Origin: Azomonas tarimensis
GTDB lineage: Bacteria; Pseudomonadota; Gammaproteobacteria; Pseudomonadales; Pseudomonadaceae
Assembly (NCBI RefSeq): GCF_042648805.1
Contig: NZ_JBHRXZ010000022.1
Location: forward strand, 62,001-126,000
Reading direction: 5' to 3'
Length of the DNA stretch: 64,000 bases
Shown: positions 1 to 8,955 of the stretch, one piece after another
Layout: each line of letters opens with the position of its first letter
Numbering within the stretch: position 1 is the stretch's first letter
The notes under the pieces: model-generated
The model's database searches: none
Seen by the model: only the letters and a program-made list of their open reading frames with translations
Told to the model about the DNA's origin: nothing
Made by a program: the position numbers and the translations under genes

Positions 1-108
1 GTCCAGCAGTTCGCGCATCGAGCCCGGATCGAGCAGTGCCGCGGCGCGCTGGCGGGCGCCCAGTTCGGTGAAGCTGCAGCTGTTGAGCAGTGCGTTCAGA
101 TCAGACAT
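1..108 (-). CDS. mdcD: Malonate decarboxylase beta subunit, 5' part only
   Basis: Only the first 36 codons lie in the window; the gene continues past the left edge. The visible N-terminus begins MSDLNALLNSCSFTELGARQ, which fits the start of MdcD. In the enzyme MdcD and MdcE together decarboxylate malonyl-S-ACP to acetyl-S-ACP. The ATG overlaps the last eight bases of mdcC (ATGTCTGA), so translation is probably coupled. The identity rests mainly on position after mdcA-B-C, the order known from Pseudomonas, and on this short N-terminal match. Confidence 0.85.
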   Translation of the reverse strand, partial: MSDLNALLNSCSFTELGARQRAAALLDPGSMRELLD

Positions 109-400
109 CGGCCACCTCCTCCAGCGCCTGTTCCAGGCGCAGGCGCACCACACCCGGGGTGGCGCCAAAATCATGGATATCGACGTTCAGCGCGGGCGGA
201 TTGGCCCCGGCGAACATGCGCTCGAACAGTGCCTTCCAGCGCTCGCCGCTGCCGTTCACCGAGGTCACCACCTGGATGTTCAGGATGCCGCTCTCGCCCG
301 GCTCGGCCAGCACTTCCAGGTCACCGGAGCCGACGCAGCCCACCTGGGCACGCAGCCTCGGCGCCTGGCCGGCGGGAAATCTAAAGGACAGGGTTTCCAT
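101..400 (-). CDS. mdcC: Malonate decarboxylase acyl carrier protein (delta subunit)
   Basis: A 99-residue acyl carrier protein that carries the 2'-(5''-triphosphoribosyl)-3'-dephospho-CoA group to which malonyl and acetyl groups are attached. The motif CVGSGDLEVL places the modified serine at residue 25, the position known in Klebsiella MdcC. The length matches the family. The start at 400 was chosen because it follows the mdcB stop by a single base and gives the typical N-terminus METLSFRFPAG. The 3' end overlaps mdcD by eight bases. It acts in the cytoplasm with MdcA, MdcD and MdcE. Confidence 0.95.
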   Translation of the reverse strand: METLSFRFPAGQAPRLRAQVGCVGSGDLEVLAEPGESGILNIQVVTSVNGSGERWKALFERMFAGANPPALNVDIHDFGATPGVVRLRLEQALEEVADV

Positions 401-401
401 A

Positions 402-1277
402 TCAAAGGCTCCCAATCTGCGCCTGGCGCACGTGGTCCAGGCGGTCGAGGAAAAGGGTCGCGGCGAGCAGATCGGCTGCGCCACCGGGCGAGGCGTTGAG
501 CGCCAACAGGTCGTGCTCCAGCGCTTTCAGGGCGCGGCGACCGGCCAGGCTGGCACTGCCGCCAGCCGAGAGCACCGCCGCCGAGCCCTGCTGCATGCAG
601 GCCAGCCCGTCGGGGCCGGCGCGATGCAGCACGCAGGTGTCGTCCAGACCGGCCATGATCGCCAGCAGGGCATCGAGGCGGGCGTGGGTTTCCCCGGCGC
701 CGGCGTTGCGACTGGTGCGCAGTTGCGGCAGGCCGCGCTCGATGACGGCGGGAAAGCCGCTCTCCGCTTCCGCCCGGGCACCACCGACGCCGTAGCGTTG
801 GCGTACACCCTCGCCGTGGCTGGTTGGCTGCGCGGGCGCCAGGCGATCCGGCAGGCGGGCCAGTCCGGCAGCGACCCCGGCGAGTTCGGCGCTGTTCGCC
901 TCCGGGGCCAGTGCCGCGGCGGTGGTCAGCAATCCCAGTGCCCAGATGGCGCCGCGATGGGTATTCACCCCAGCGGTGACGGCCATCATGCCGGCCTCGC
1001 CGTCCCGGCCGGCCTGGCCGATGGCTTCGCGCAGGGGCTGATCGGCCTTGCCATGGGTCTCTCCAGCGACGGCCATGGCGCGGAAGGCCGGCCACAGGGA
1101 CCAGGCCGAGACGCGCATCAGCTCCAGCGACAGGTCGCTGTGTGCGCCGTTGCCACGACGGTCCACCAGTGCCGGCTTGGGTGAGAGCTCGGCCTCGTCG
1201 ATCAGCGCGGCGACGGCCAGGTCGGCCAGCGCATCGGCGAGTTCGGGGCGCGGTTGTTGTTCGAGGAATGCGCGCAT
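402..1277 (-). CDS. mdcB: Triphosphoribosyl-dephospho-CoA synthase
   Basis: A 291-residue enzyme that makes the triphosphoribosyl-dephospho-CoA precursor of the MdcC prosthetic group from ATP and dephospho-CoA (CitG/MdcB family). Family-like segments include ELSPKPALVDRRGNGAHSDL near residues 34-53 and GVNTHRGAIWALGLL near 107-121. The ATG at 1277 follows the mdcA stop codon by one base, which decides the start. The longer open frame upstream overlaps the mdcA coding sequence. Its place as the second gene follows the Pseudomonas operon order rather than that of Klebsiella. Confidence 0.93.
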   Translation of the reverse strand: MRAFLEQQPRPELADALADLAVAALIDEAELSPKPALVDRRGNGAHSDLSLELMRVSAWSLWPAFRAMAVAGETHGKADQPLREAIGQAGRDGEAGMMAVTAGVNTHRGAIWALGLLTTAAALAPEANSAELAGVAAGLARLPDRLAPAQPTSHGEGVRQRYGVGGARAEAESGFPAVIERGLPQLRTSRNAGAGETHARLDALLAIMAGLDDTCVLHRAGPDGLACMQQGSAAVLSAGGSASLAGRRALKALEHDLLALNASPGGAADLLAATLFLDRLDHVRQAQIGSL

Positions 1278-1278
1278 G

Positions 1279-2955
1279 TCACCAACTCCTGAATTTCGCG
1301 GGCGGGTTGTAGAGACCGCCGGACCACTCCACCAGCTCGGCGATGCTCTTGGCGGCGAGCATCTCCCGGGTGGCGTCCTGGCGTCGCACGCCGAGGTCTT
1401 CGGGCAGGGCAATCAGTCCTTCGCGGCGCATGCGCTCAGTCACTGAAGGATCGTGGCGCAGGCCGATGCTGGTGACGCCCGCCACGGCGGCGATCATCGC
1501 TTGGCGCTCTTCCAGCGAGCGGGCCTTGTACAGGTAGGCGATGCCTTCCTCGGTGAGCAGGTGGGTGACGTCGTCGCCGTAGATCATGATCGGCGCCAGC
1601 GGCATGCCGGCCTTCTTCGCCACGTCCACCGCGTCGAGGCGGTCGACGAAGGTGGGTTTGCCGCCCTCCTGGAAGGTCTCGACCATCTGCACCACGAGCT
1701 TCTTGCCGCGCTCGAGCAAGGTCACCGGACCTTCACCGCCGGGGGTGGCCATGTCGAGCCAGGCCGGGGTCGGATGACGGCGGCCGCGAGGGTCGTGGCC
1801 CATGTTCGGCGCGCCGCCAAAGCCGGCCAGGCGGCCACGGGTCACGGTGGACGAATGGCCATCGCCATCGACCTGCAAGGTGGCGCCGATGAACAGGTCC
1901 ACCGCGTACTGGCCGGCCAGCTGGCACATCATGCGGTTGGAGCGCAGCGAGCCGTCACGGCCGGTGAAGAACACGTCCGGACGCGCCGCCACATAGTTCT
2001 CCATGCCCAGCTCGGTGCCGAAGCAATGGACGCTTTCCACCCAGCCGGTCTCGATGGCCGGAATCAGGGTCGGGTGCGGGTTCAGCGTCCAGTTGCGGCA
2101 GATCTTGCCCTTGAGCCCCAGGCGTTCGCCGTAGGTGGGCAGGATCAGCTCGATGGCGGCGGTGTTGAAGCCGATGCCGTGGTTGAGCGACTGCACGTTG
2201 TGTTTTTCATAGATGCCGCGGATCGCCATCATCGCCATCAGCACGTGCACTGGCTTGATGTGGCGCGGGTCGCGGGTGAACAGCGGCTCGATATAGAACG
2301 GCTTGTCGGCCACCACCACGAAGTCGATCCAGGACGCAGGGATATCCACCCGCGGCAGGTCGCGGGGATCGTCGACGATCTCGTTGACCTGGGCGATGAC
2401 GATGCCGTCGGAGAAGGCCGCCGCTTCCACCAGCGCCGGCGTGTCCTCGGTGCTCGGCCCGGTATAGAGATTGCCCTCGCGGTCGGCCTTGAAGCCGGCC
2501 ACCAGCGCCACGTTGGGGATCAGGTCCACCAAGAGGCGCGAGTAGAGTTCGATATAGGTGTGGATGGCGCCGACTTCCAGCAGGCCGTCTTCCAGCAACT
2601 GGCCGATGCGCAGGCTCTGCGGGCCGGCGAAGGAGAAGTCCAGCTTGCGGGCGATGCCGCGCTCGAACAGATCGAGATGCTCGCTGCGGCTGACACTGGG
2701 CATGATCATGTGCAGGCCGTTGAGCTTGCCCGGATCGGCCTTGGCCAGCGAGCGGGAGAGGAAATCCGCCTGCTTCTGGTTGTTGCCTTCCATCACCACT
2801 CGGTCACCAGGGGCGATGAGGGCCTCCAGGGCCTCGACGATCCGCTCGGTGGGCAGCACCACACCGTCGGCCAGCTTGCGCACCTGCTCGAGTCGCCGCT
2901 GCTTTTCGCTGCGACGACGCGACCACTGCGGCGGGGGGGATATTCTTGTTGTCAT
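1279..2955 (-). CDS. mdcA: Malonate decarboxylase alpha subunit (acetyl-ACP:malonate ACP transferase)
   Basis: A 558-residue alpha subunit that exchanges the acetyl group on MdcC for malonate, loading malonyl-S-ACP for decarboxylation. The whole protein reads as MdcA, for example GDRVVMEGNNQKQADFLSRS near residues 52-71 and the C-terminal LVEWSGGLYNPPAKFRSW. The start at 2955 (MTTRISPPPQW) has GGAG eight bases upstream; a longer in-frame reading from 3018 has no comparable site. It is the first gene of the operon, so malonate-responsive control would act upstream, where a LysR-type palindrome is visible. Confidence 0.95.
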   Translation of the reverse strand: MTTRISPPPQWSRRRSEKQRRLEQVRKLADGVVLPTERIVEALEALIAPGDRVVMEGNNQKQADFLSRSLAKADPGKLNGLHMIMPSVSRSEHLDLFERGIARKLDFSFAGPQSLRIGQLLEDGLLEVGAIHTYIELYSRLLVDLIPNVALVAGFKADREGNLYTGPSTEDTPALVEAAAFSDGIVIAQVNEIVDDPRDLPRVDIPASWIDFVVVADKPFYIEPLFTRDPRHIKPVHVLMAMMAIRGIYEKHNVQSLNHGIGFNTAAIELILPTYGERLGLKGKICRNWTLNPHPTLIPAIETGWVESVHCFGTELGMENYVAARPDVFFTGRDGSLRSNRMMCQLAGQYAVDLFIGATLQVDGDGHSSTVTRGRLAGFGGAPNMGHDPRGRRHPTPAWLDMATPGGEGPVTLLERGKKLVVQMVETFQEGGKPTFVDRLDAVDVAKKAGMPLAPIMIYGDDVTHLLTEEGIAYLYKARSLEERQAMIAAVAGVTSIGLRHDPSVTERMRREGLIALPEDLGVRRQDATREMLAAKSIAELVEWSGGLYNPPAKFRSW

Positions 2956-3038
2956 GGTTTCTCCACGAGTTTCCGCTGTCGTGGAGCTGAAGGTAGAGAG
3001 GCCGGAGGGGTCCATCAATCAAGGGCAGGGGCTGATCG

Positions 3039-3053
3039 TTAACCTGAGGTTAA
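3039..3053 (-). promoter_or_regulatory. Candidate LysR-type operator upstream of mdcA
   Basis: A perfect inverted repeat, TTAACCT-G-AGGTTAA, lies about 85 bases upstream of the mdcA ATG. It contains a T-N11-A LysR box. In Pseudomonas the malonate operon is controlled by the LysR protein MdcR, encoded at the far end of the operon and outside this window. A weak -35-like TTGATT (minus strand, 3022-3017) lies between the repeat and the gene. Assignment to MdcR is inference. Confidence 0.5.
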
Positions 3054-3246
3054 TGATTTCTCTCAGGTGATTGCTAACCCTGGGCACTTGGGTTCCGGCC
3101 TCGCCCCCGAAATCTCTCGCAGAAACAATGGAACCGCATGGCGAAAGGGACAAGGCCGCAAGGCCAGCCGTGAGGGAGGGTTCACAGAATGGGTGTCAGG
3201 CCAGTCGCACTGCCGATGATGTCCTGCCCGGGTGAGCTTTCAGCAA

Positions 3247-3945
3247 TTACCTCGCAGTCGCGCGGGCCTGCCATGCATCCCAGCAATTGGCTCTCGCCAG
3301 ATGTCCGGTCTTCACCAGGATCAGCGCGCCTTCGAGGCTGTAGGGGGTGTGCCAGCTGTCCCGGGGGTTGCGTAGCCAGGTTCCGGCGGGGTGGTGGCCG
3401 GTTTCGTCGCTGAAGACGCCATCGATGACATAGATCTCCTCCCCACCCGGATGACCGTGGGGGTTGAAGCGGGTGCCGGGTTGCCAACGCACCAGGGCGG
3501 TATGCTCTTCGCCATGCTGGTGCAGCGGGAGGATGCTCAGGCCCTCCACCAGCCCCGGGCGCCAGTGTTGCCGGCGGGTGTCGAGGACGAGGCTGTCGCG
3601 GTCGTCCGGGGCGAATTGCCAGGTCTTGACGAAGAGCACGCAGCCCTTGCGGGAGAACGGCTGATGACGGCTGCCGGGAGGAAAACGCAGGTAGCTGCCG
3701 GCCGGATAGTCGCCCTGCTCGTCGCTGAACACGCCCCCCAGCACGAAGATTTCCTCACCGCCGCCATGCTCGTGGGCGCCGAAGGTGCTGTCGGGGTCGA
3801 AGCGCACCAGGCTGGTGGCCCGCACCACTTGGTCACCGAGCCGATCGAAAGTCAGCCGCGAGATGCCGGGGTAAGGGGTCGGCTGCCAAGCCACGAAGGC
3901 GCTGTCGACCCGGGCGGGAAAGGAGAAATCGGCGTTCAGTTGCAT
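3247..3945 (-). CDS. Double-cupin protein (ChrR-like cupin domains)
   Basis: A 232-residue protein made of two similar cupin domains, at about residues 35-110 and 140-215. Both carry a GGEEIFVL or GGEEIYVI core followed by FSDE and a second strand with PPGSRHQPF or PRDSWHTPY. Histidines in GAHEHGGGEE and NPHGHPGGEE would bind a metal. The fold resembles the C-terminal cupin of the anti-sigma factor ChrR, but no zinc-binding anti-sigma domain is present. It starts 15 bases after the phospholipase D gene and is probably co-transcribed with it. Substrate unknown. Confidence 0.75.
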   Translation of the reverse strand: MQLNADFSFPARVDSAFVAWQPTPYPGISRLTFDRLGDQVVRATSLVRFDPDSTFGAHEHGGGEEIFVLGGVFSDEQGDYPAGSYLRFPPGSRHQPFSRKGCVLFVKTWQFAPDDRDSLVLDTRRQHWRPGLVEGLSILPLHQHGEEHTALVRWQPGTRFNPHGHPGGEEIYVIDGVFSDETGHHPAGTWLRNPRDSWHTPYSLEGALILVKTGHLARANCWDAWQARATAR

Positions 3946-3959
3946 GCGTTATTCATTGC

Positions 3960-5510
3960 TCAAAGTAGGTTTTCCAGACCCAGGATGCGGGCCATCCAGG
4001 CATTGACATGGCGCCATAGCCCCCCGGGCTCGCGCTCCAGCAGGACGACCTCGCCGTCGTCCTCGGCAACCCAGACCAGCCGCTGCGCGCCGTCTTGCTC
4101 GCGCAGCCGAACCTCGTAGCTGACCGCCGGCGCCATGCCTTCGAGCGACAGCCGATGCACTTCCCGCGCCAGTTCAGGACTGTCCACCAGGATTCCGACC
4201 TCGGTGTTCCACCACACCGAACGCGGATCGAAATTCAGCGAACCAATGAAGACCCGCTCGCCGTCGATAATGGCCGCCTTGCTGTGCAGGCTGGATTCGG
4301 AATCCCCGCTGTAGCTGAACGAGGGCTCCTGGCCGGGTTGACGGCGCAGCTCGAACAGGCGCACGCCCATTTCCAGCAATTCGTGCCGATAGGGTGCGTA
4401 GCCGCCATGAACGAGAGGGACGTCGGTGGCCTCCAGAGCGTTGGTCATGATGGCGACCTGGATGCCACGTTCGACCTGGGTTCGAATCAGCTGAACCCCG
4501 TCTGCGGTGGGCACGAAGTAGCCGGAAATCAGAACCAGCTCGTCGCGGGTCTGCTCCAGCACGGGCAGCAGTTCGGTGACCAGCAATAACTCCGGCGGCG
4601 GCAGGCCTTGGGCAAGAATCTTGTCCGGGCTGTCCCAGTAGGCCTCGCCGGGCGCCCAGGTCATCTCCTCGAGCCACTCGAGAAACCCGTCCTCGTAACG
4701 GTAGGCCATCAACCGCTCATAGTGGTCGCGGTCGGAGACCCGCGCTCTGGCGAAGTAGCGCACGATGCCATCGCGAGCCTCGCGCAGGTCCTCGCCCAGT
4801 GGGGGGTGGCGCAGAAAACGCTGAATCGGCACGCTGAGACGGTGGTTCCAGTACTCGTCGAAACTGCCGCCGAGGCGCGCCGCGATCGGGCCGGCGCCGA
4901 GCAGGTCCATGTCCATGAAGTTCCAGACCTGATCAGCATCGAAATACACATCGCCCAGGTTGCGGCCGCCCACGATGGCCAGGTTGCTATCGGCCAGCAT
5001 CAGCTTGTTGTGCATGCGTCGATGCTGCCGCGAGAAGTTTGCGGCGCGGCCGAACAGACGCGTCACCAGGGTGCCACGGCCGCGGTAGATCGGGTTGAAT
5101 ACCCGAATCTCGATGTTGGGATGCGCGGCCAGGGTGGCCAGGGCGCGATCGACGCCATCGCTGGCGGTGTCGTCCAGCAGGATGCGCACCCGTACACCGC
5201 GGTCCGCCGCATCGAGCAAGTCCGCCACCAGGCCTCGGGTGGTCAGGCCGTCATCGACGATGTAGTACTGAATGTCGAGGCTCACCTCGGCGGCCCGAAT
5301 CATCTCGCCACGCGCGTTGAAGGCATCGGTGCTGGAGGCCAGCAGGCGAAAGCCGGAATGATCCTGCGGATGCGATTCGGCCAGCCGGGCGATGTGCTGG
5401 CCAAGCGTGGAATGGCCAGCCGGCAGGCTATGGGAAGGTGTCGCCTCGTAGGGCTGGCTGACGCAACCGGCCAGCAACAGGAACGCCAGGAACAGCAGGC
5501 GGATGACCAC
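3960..5510 (-). CDS. Phospholipase D / cardiolipin synthase-type lipoprotein
   Basis: A 516-residue protein with a lipoprotein signal (FLAFLLLAGC, lipobox cysteine near residue 16) and two HKD motifs, HNKLMLAD in the first half and HSKAAIID in the second, each followed by a GGRN or GSLN segment. This is the layout of phospholipase D superfamily enzymes such as ClsC/YmdC. It probably acts on phosphatidyl groups at the periplasmic face of a membrane. The start is GTG at 5510, chosen for the CAGGAG site five bases upstream and the intact signal peptide. Confidence 0.85.
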   Translation of the reverse strand: MVIRLLFLAFLLLAGCVSQPYEATPSHSLPAGHSTLGQHIARLAESHPQDHSGFRLLASSTDAFNARGEMIRAAEVSLDIQYYIVDDGLTTRGLVADLLDAADRGVRVRILLDDTASDGVDRALATLAAHPNIEIRVFNPIYRGRGTLVTRLFGRAANFSRQHRRMHNKLMLADSNLAIVGGRNLGDVYFDADQVWNFMDMDLLGAGPIAARLGGSFDEYWNHRLSVPIQRFLRHPPLGEDLREARDGIVRYFARARVSDRDHYERLMAYRYEDGFLEWLEEMTWAPGEAYWDSPDKILAQGLPPPELLLVTELLPVLEQTRDELVLISGYFVPTADGVQLIRTQVERGIQVAIMTNALEATDVPLVHGGYAPYRHELLEMGVRLFELRRQPGQEPSFSYSGDSESSLHSKAAIIDGERVFIGSLNFDPRSVWWNTEVGILVDSPELAREVHRLSLEGMAPAVSYEVRLREQDGAQRLVWVAEDDGEVVLLEREPGGLWRHVNAWMARILGLENLL

Positions 5511-5567
5511 GAAGGCTCCTGGTTCTGAGGGGGTCTTTCAGTCTGACAGCAAATACCGGCTGCAGTC

Positions 5568-6881
5568 TCATCGTAGATCCAGCAGACGATGCCAGAGCAT
5601 GCCCAGGGCCAGCAAGGGCGAACGAAGTCGGGCCCCACCGGGGAAGGACGCGTGGGGGATGCAGGCGAACAGGTCGAAGCCGCCGGATTGCTGGCCAGCG
5701 ATTGCCTCAGCCAGCAGGCGCCCGGCCAGGTGCGTGGCGTTCAGCCCATGCCCGGCATAGGCCTGGGCGAAGTAGACGTTGGGCTGGTCGGGGAGTCGGC
5801 CGATCTGCGGAAGCCGGTTGGCACCGATGCCGATCATGCCTCCCCACTGGTATTCGATGCCGATGCCGGCCAGTTGGGGAAACACCTTGAGCATTTTTGG
5901 TTGCATGTAACGGCGGATGTCCTTGGGATCGCGCCCCGAATAATGGCAGGCGCCGCCGAACAGCAGTCGGCCATCGGCCGAGAGCCGGAAATAATCCAGC
6001 GCGACGCGCTGGTCACAGACCGCCGCGTTGCCCGGCAGGAGGTCGCGGCAAAGCCCTTCGGGCATGCGCTCGGTGGCAATGATGTAGCTGCCCGCCGGGA
6101 GCACCTTGCCAGACAGGGTCGGCTGCAGGCCGTTGAGGTAGGCGTTGCAGGCCAGCACCAGATTATCGGCGCGGACCGTACCCTGCGCTGTCGACACACG
6201 GACTTCGGCGCCGTACTCGATGCGCTCGACCGCCGAGTTCTCGAACAATCGCACCCCCAGCGACTGCGCCGCCGCCGCTTCGCCGAGTGCCAGGTTGAGC
6301 GGATGCAGGTGGCCCGAGCCCATGTCGAGCAGACCGCCCAGGTAGCGTGGGGAGTTGATCACCTCACCCAGGTTGGCCCTCGACACCCGGCGCACCCGGT
6401 GCGGATAGCCCAGGCGCATGAGGTCGGCATAATCCTCCTCGAAGGCCTTTAGGTGACGGGGCTTGGTGGCCAGGTCGCAATAGCCCCAGGTCAGGTCGCA
6501 GTCGATCGCGTAGCGCTCGACGCGCTGGCGGACGATATCCACGGCGGCGATGCCCATACGCTTGAGCTCGGTGACGCCGCTCTCGCCGATCACCGGTTCG
6601 AAGCGCTCCACGTCGTGCCCCACGCCGCGAATGAGCTGCCCGCCGTTGCGCCCACTGGCGCCCCAGCCGATCCGCCGCGCCTCCAGCAGCACCACGGAAA
6701 AGCCACGCTCGGCCAATTCGATGGCAGTGTTCAACCCGGTGAAGCCGCCGCCGATGATGCACACGTCGGCGCGCAGATCACCTTCGAGGCGTGGGCAGTC
6801 GAGCGGACGGTTGGCGGTGGCGGCGTAGTAGCTCGGGACGTGACCCTCGGAACGGATCGGCTCCTGAACGCGGACGTTCAT
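5568..6881 (-). CDS. FAD-dependent oxidoreductase of the DadA / PuuB family
   Basis: A 437-residue DAO-family flavoenzyme. An N-terminal dinucleotide motif IIGGGFTGLNTAIELAERG lies near residues 41-60, followed by GASGRNGGQL, which lines the flavin in glycine oxidase-like and gamma-glutamylputrescine oxidase-like proteins. The C-terminal GHGLNATHLAGRLLAEAIAG fits the second FAD-binding stretch. It probably oxidises an amine or amino acid; gamma-glutamylputrescine is a reasonable guess from the PuuB-like opening PSYYAATANRP. No polyamine genes flank it, so the substrate is unproved. Confidence 0.8.
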   Translation of the reverse strand: MNVRVQEPIRSEGHVPSYYAATANRPLDCPRLEGDLRADVCIIGGGFTGLNTAIELAERGFSVVLLEARRIGWGASGRNGGQLIRGVGHDVERFEPVIGESGVTELKRMGIAAVDIVRQRVERYAIDCDLTWGYCDLATKPRHLKAFEEDYADLMRLGYPHRVRRVSRANLGEVINSPRYLGGLLDMGSGHLHPLNLALGEAAAAQSLGVRLFENSAVERIEYGAEVRVSTAQGTVRADNLVLACNAYLNGLQPTLSGKVLPAGSYIIATERMPEGLCRDLLPGNAAVCDQRVALDYFRLSADGRLLFGGACHYSGRDPKDIRRYMQPKMLKVFPQLAGIGIEYQWGGMIGIGANRLPQIGRLPDQPNVYFAQAYAGHGLNATHLAGRLLAEAIAGQQSGGFDLFACIPHASFPGGARLRSPLLALGMLWHRLLDLR

Positions 6882-6984
6882 TGACGGCTCCTTGCAAAAT
6901 GTTTCCGTGCCTTCAGCCTAGTGTTCCCGCCCTTCGTTGGCCAGTGCAAGGTGGCAACTGCCGCCGCTCGAGCAACTTGCTGGA

Positions 6985-7698
6985 TCAGTCCAGGCGAGCG
7001 AACTTGAGGTCCCAGACACCGTGGCCCAGGCGCTCGCCGCGGCGCTCGAACTTGGTCACCGGCCGTTCGTCGGGACGCGGCACGAAGCGCCCATCCTCGG
7101 CCAGGTTGCGGTAGCCCGGCGCGGCGCTCATCACCTCCAGCATGTGCTCGGCATAGGGCTCCCAGTCGGTAGCCATGTGCAGCACCCCGCCGACCTTCAG
7201 CTTCTGCCGGACCAGTTCGGCGAAGGCCGGTTGGACGATGCGCCGCTTGTGATGCCGGCTCTTGTGCCAGGGATCGGGGAAGAACAGCAGTACCCGGTCG
7301 AGGCCGGCATCCGGCACGCACTGGCGCAGCACGTCCAGGGCGTCGCAGCTGTACACCCGCAGGTTGCTCAGCTCCTGGTGCAGCGCACCATTGAGCAGCG
7401 CACCGACCCCAGGCTTGTGGACTTCCACGCCGATGAAGTCCTGCTCCGGGGCGGCGGCCGCCATTTCCAGGGTGGAATGGCCCATGCCGAAACCGATCTC
7501 GAAGGTCCGCGGGGCGCTGCGACCAAACACCTGGTCGAAATCGCGCAGCCCGTCGGCCAGCTCCAGCCCGTACCCTGGCCAGCCCACCTCGAGCCCGCGC
7601 TGCTGGCCCTCGGTCACACGCCCGGCGCGCATGACGAAGCTCTTGATGGTGCGCATGCGCGGGACGACGTTTTCGGCGGAATCCAGGATGTCGGTCAT
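6985..7698 (-). CDS. trmB: tRNA (guanine-N7-)-methyltransferase
   Basis: A 237-residue SAM-dependent enzyme that makes m7G46 in the tRNA variable loop. Diagnostic segments are FEIGFGMGHSTLEMA (SAM binding), FIGVEVHKPGVGALL, the catalytic region LLFFPDPWHKSRHHKRRIV and HMATDWEPYAEHMLEV. The ATG at 7698 was preferred over an in-frame GTG at 7707; neither has a strong ribosome site. It lies downstream of thiG on the same strand, 141 bases away, the same neighbourhood as thiS-thiG-trmB in P. aeruginosa. Confidence 0.95.
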   Translation of the reverse strand: MTDILDSAENVVPRMRTIKSFVMRAGRVTEGQQRGLEVGWPGYGLELADGLRDFDQVFGRSAPRTFEIGFGMGHSTLEMAAAAPEQDFIGVEVHKPGVGALLNGALHQELSNLRVYSCDALDVLRQCVPDAGLDRVLLFFPDPWHKSRHHKRRIVQPAFAELVRQKLKVGGVLHMATDWEPYAEHMLEVMSAAPGYRNLAEDGRFVPRPDERPVTKFERRGERLGHGVWDLKFARLD

Positions 7699-7839
7699 GT
7701 GTTTCACGGTCAGAGAAATGGCAGCTGGCCATGGGGCAGATTGCCCCGACAGGCCGTATTCAGATCAATTGCAGCTCAAGCGCCGCGCCTGGAGGCGGGC
7801 CCTTTCGTCCTGCCTCGAGCCACCGCGCTCCTCTCGGCT

Positions 7840-8634
7840 CTAACGGATCAGCCCATCCAGCGGCGAAGAAGCGCTGGCGTAGAGTCTTTTCGGCATGCGT
7901 CCGGCCAGGTAGGCCAGGCGACCGGCCTCGATGGCGTGCTTCATGGCCTGGGCCATCAGCACCGGCTGCCCGGCATGGGCGATGGCACTGTTCATCAGCA
8001 CCGCCTCGCAGCCCAGTTCCATGGCGATGGTGGCGTCGGAGGCGGTACCGACCCCGGCATCCACCAGCACCGGCACCGTCGACTCCTCGAGGATGATGCG
8101 CAGGTTGTAGGGATTGCAGATGCCGAGCCCAGTGCCGATCAGGCCGGCCAGGGGCATCACCGCGATGCAGCCGATCTCGGCCAGCTGGCGGGCAATGATC
8201 GGGTCGTCGCTGGTGTAGACCATGACCTCGAAACCTTCACTGACCAGCACCTCGGCGGCCTTGATGGTCTCGATGACGTTAGGGAACAGGGTCTTCTGGT
8301 CGGCCAGCACTTCCAGCTTCACCAGCTTGTGGCCGTCGAGCAGCTCACGGGCCAGGCGGCAGGTGCGCACCGCTTCCTCGGCGGTGTAGCAACCAGCAGT
8401 GTTCGGCAGGATGGTGTAGCGATCCGGGCTGATCACCTCGAGCAGGTTCGGCTCGCCAGGGTTCTGGCCGATGTTGGTGCGGCGCACGGCCACGGTGACG
8501 ATCTCCGCGCCGGAGGCTTCGATGGCCGCACGGGTCTCGTCCATGTCCTTGTACTTGCCGGTGCCCACCAGCAGGCGCGACTGGTAGGTGCGGCCGGCCA
8601 GGGTGAACGGCTTGTCGATCGGGGCAGAGCTCAT
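7840..8634 (-). CDS. thiG: Thiazole synthase
   Basis: A 264-residue TIM-barrel enzyme that forms the thiamine thiazole phosphate from deoxyxylulose phosphate, dehydroglycine and the sulfur carried on ThiS. The GTGKYKDM segment near the N-terminus, LEVLADQKTLFPN with the Schiff-base lysine region, and PVLVDAGVGTASDA are typical. The ATG at 8634 has GAGGAA nine bases upstream; longer readings run into thiS. It lies 52 bases after thiS, forming a thiS-thiG pair. Confidence 0.96.
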   Translation of the reverse strand: MSSAPIDKPFTLAGRTYQSRLLVGTGKYKDMDETRAAIEASGAEIVTVAVRRTNIGQNPGEPNLLEVISPDRYTILPNTAGCYTAEEAVRTCRLARELLDGHKLVKLEVLADQKTLFPNVIETIKAAEVLVSEGFEVMVYTSDDPIIARQLAEIGCIAVMPLAGLIGTGLGICNPYNLRIILEESTVPVLVDAGVGTASDATIAMELGCEAVLMNSAIAHAGQPVLMAQAMKHAIEAGRLAYLAGRMPKRLYASASSPLDGLIR

Positions 8635-8686
8635 GGGCGGTTCCTCAGGGTCGAGACGGGCGGATCGGGCGGTCGAAGGGTCGGCG

Positions 8687-8887
8687 CTAGCCGCCACCGA
8701 TGGCATGGACCACTTCGACCCGATCGCCCTCGGTGAGCGCGGTGCTGGCGAACTGGCTGCGCGGTACGATTTCCAGGTTGAGCTCCACCGCAACACGGCG
8801 GCCGCCCAGCTGCAGGCGCTCGATCAGGTCGGCCAGGCTCTGGCCGGCAGGCAGTTCACAGGGTTCGCCGTTCAACTGGATGTGCAT
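8687..8887 (-). CDS. thiS: Sulfur carrier protein ThiS
   Basis: A 66-residue ubiquitin-like carrier ending HAIGGG. The terminal glycine is adenylated and thiocarboxylated to deliver sulfur to ThiG. The start MHIQLNGEPCELP at 8887 gives the usual family N-terminus. An in-frame ATG at 8899 would add four residues, and neither start has a clear ribosome site. It lies directly before thiG on the same strand. No thiF or thiI gene is visible nearby. Confidence 0.9.
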   Translation of the reverse strand: MHIQLNGEPCELPAGQSLADLIERLQLGGRRVAVELNLEIVPRSQFASTALTEGDRVEVVHAIGGG

Positions 8888-8955
8888 GGGCAGGGTCATC
8901 GGCTGGCTGGGCCGGGCATTCTAGCGCCGAACCCGGGCCCCGACCAAGCCGCCGG

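Noticed and set aside
1453..3042. Very long open frames opposite mdcA and mdcB, and similar long antisense frames opposite many genes (for example 31592-33805 and 6937-8736).
   Set aside because: High GC content makes stop codons rare on the strand opposite real genes. Their products are rich in His, Gly, Arg and Gln, match no family, and lie against well-recognised genes.
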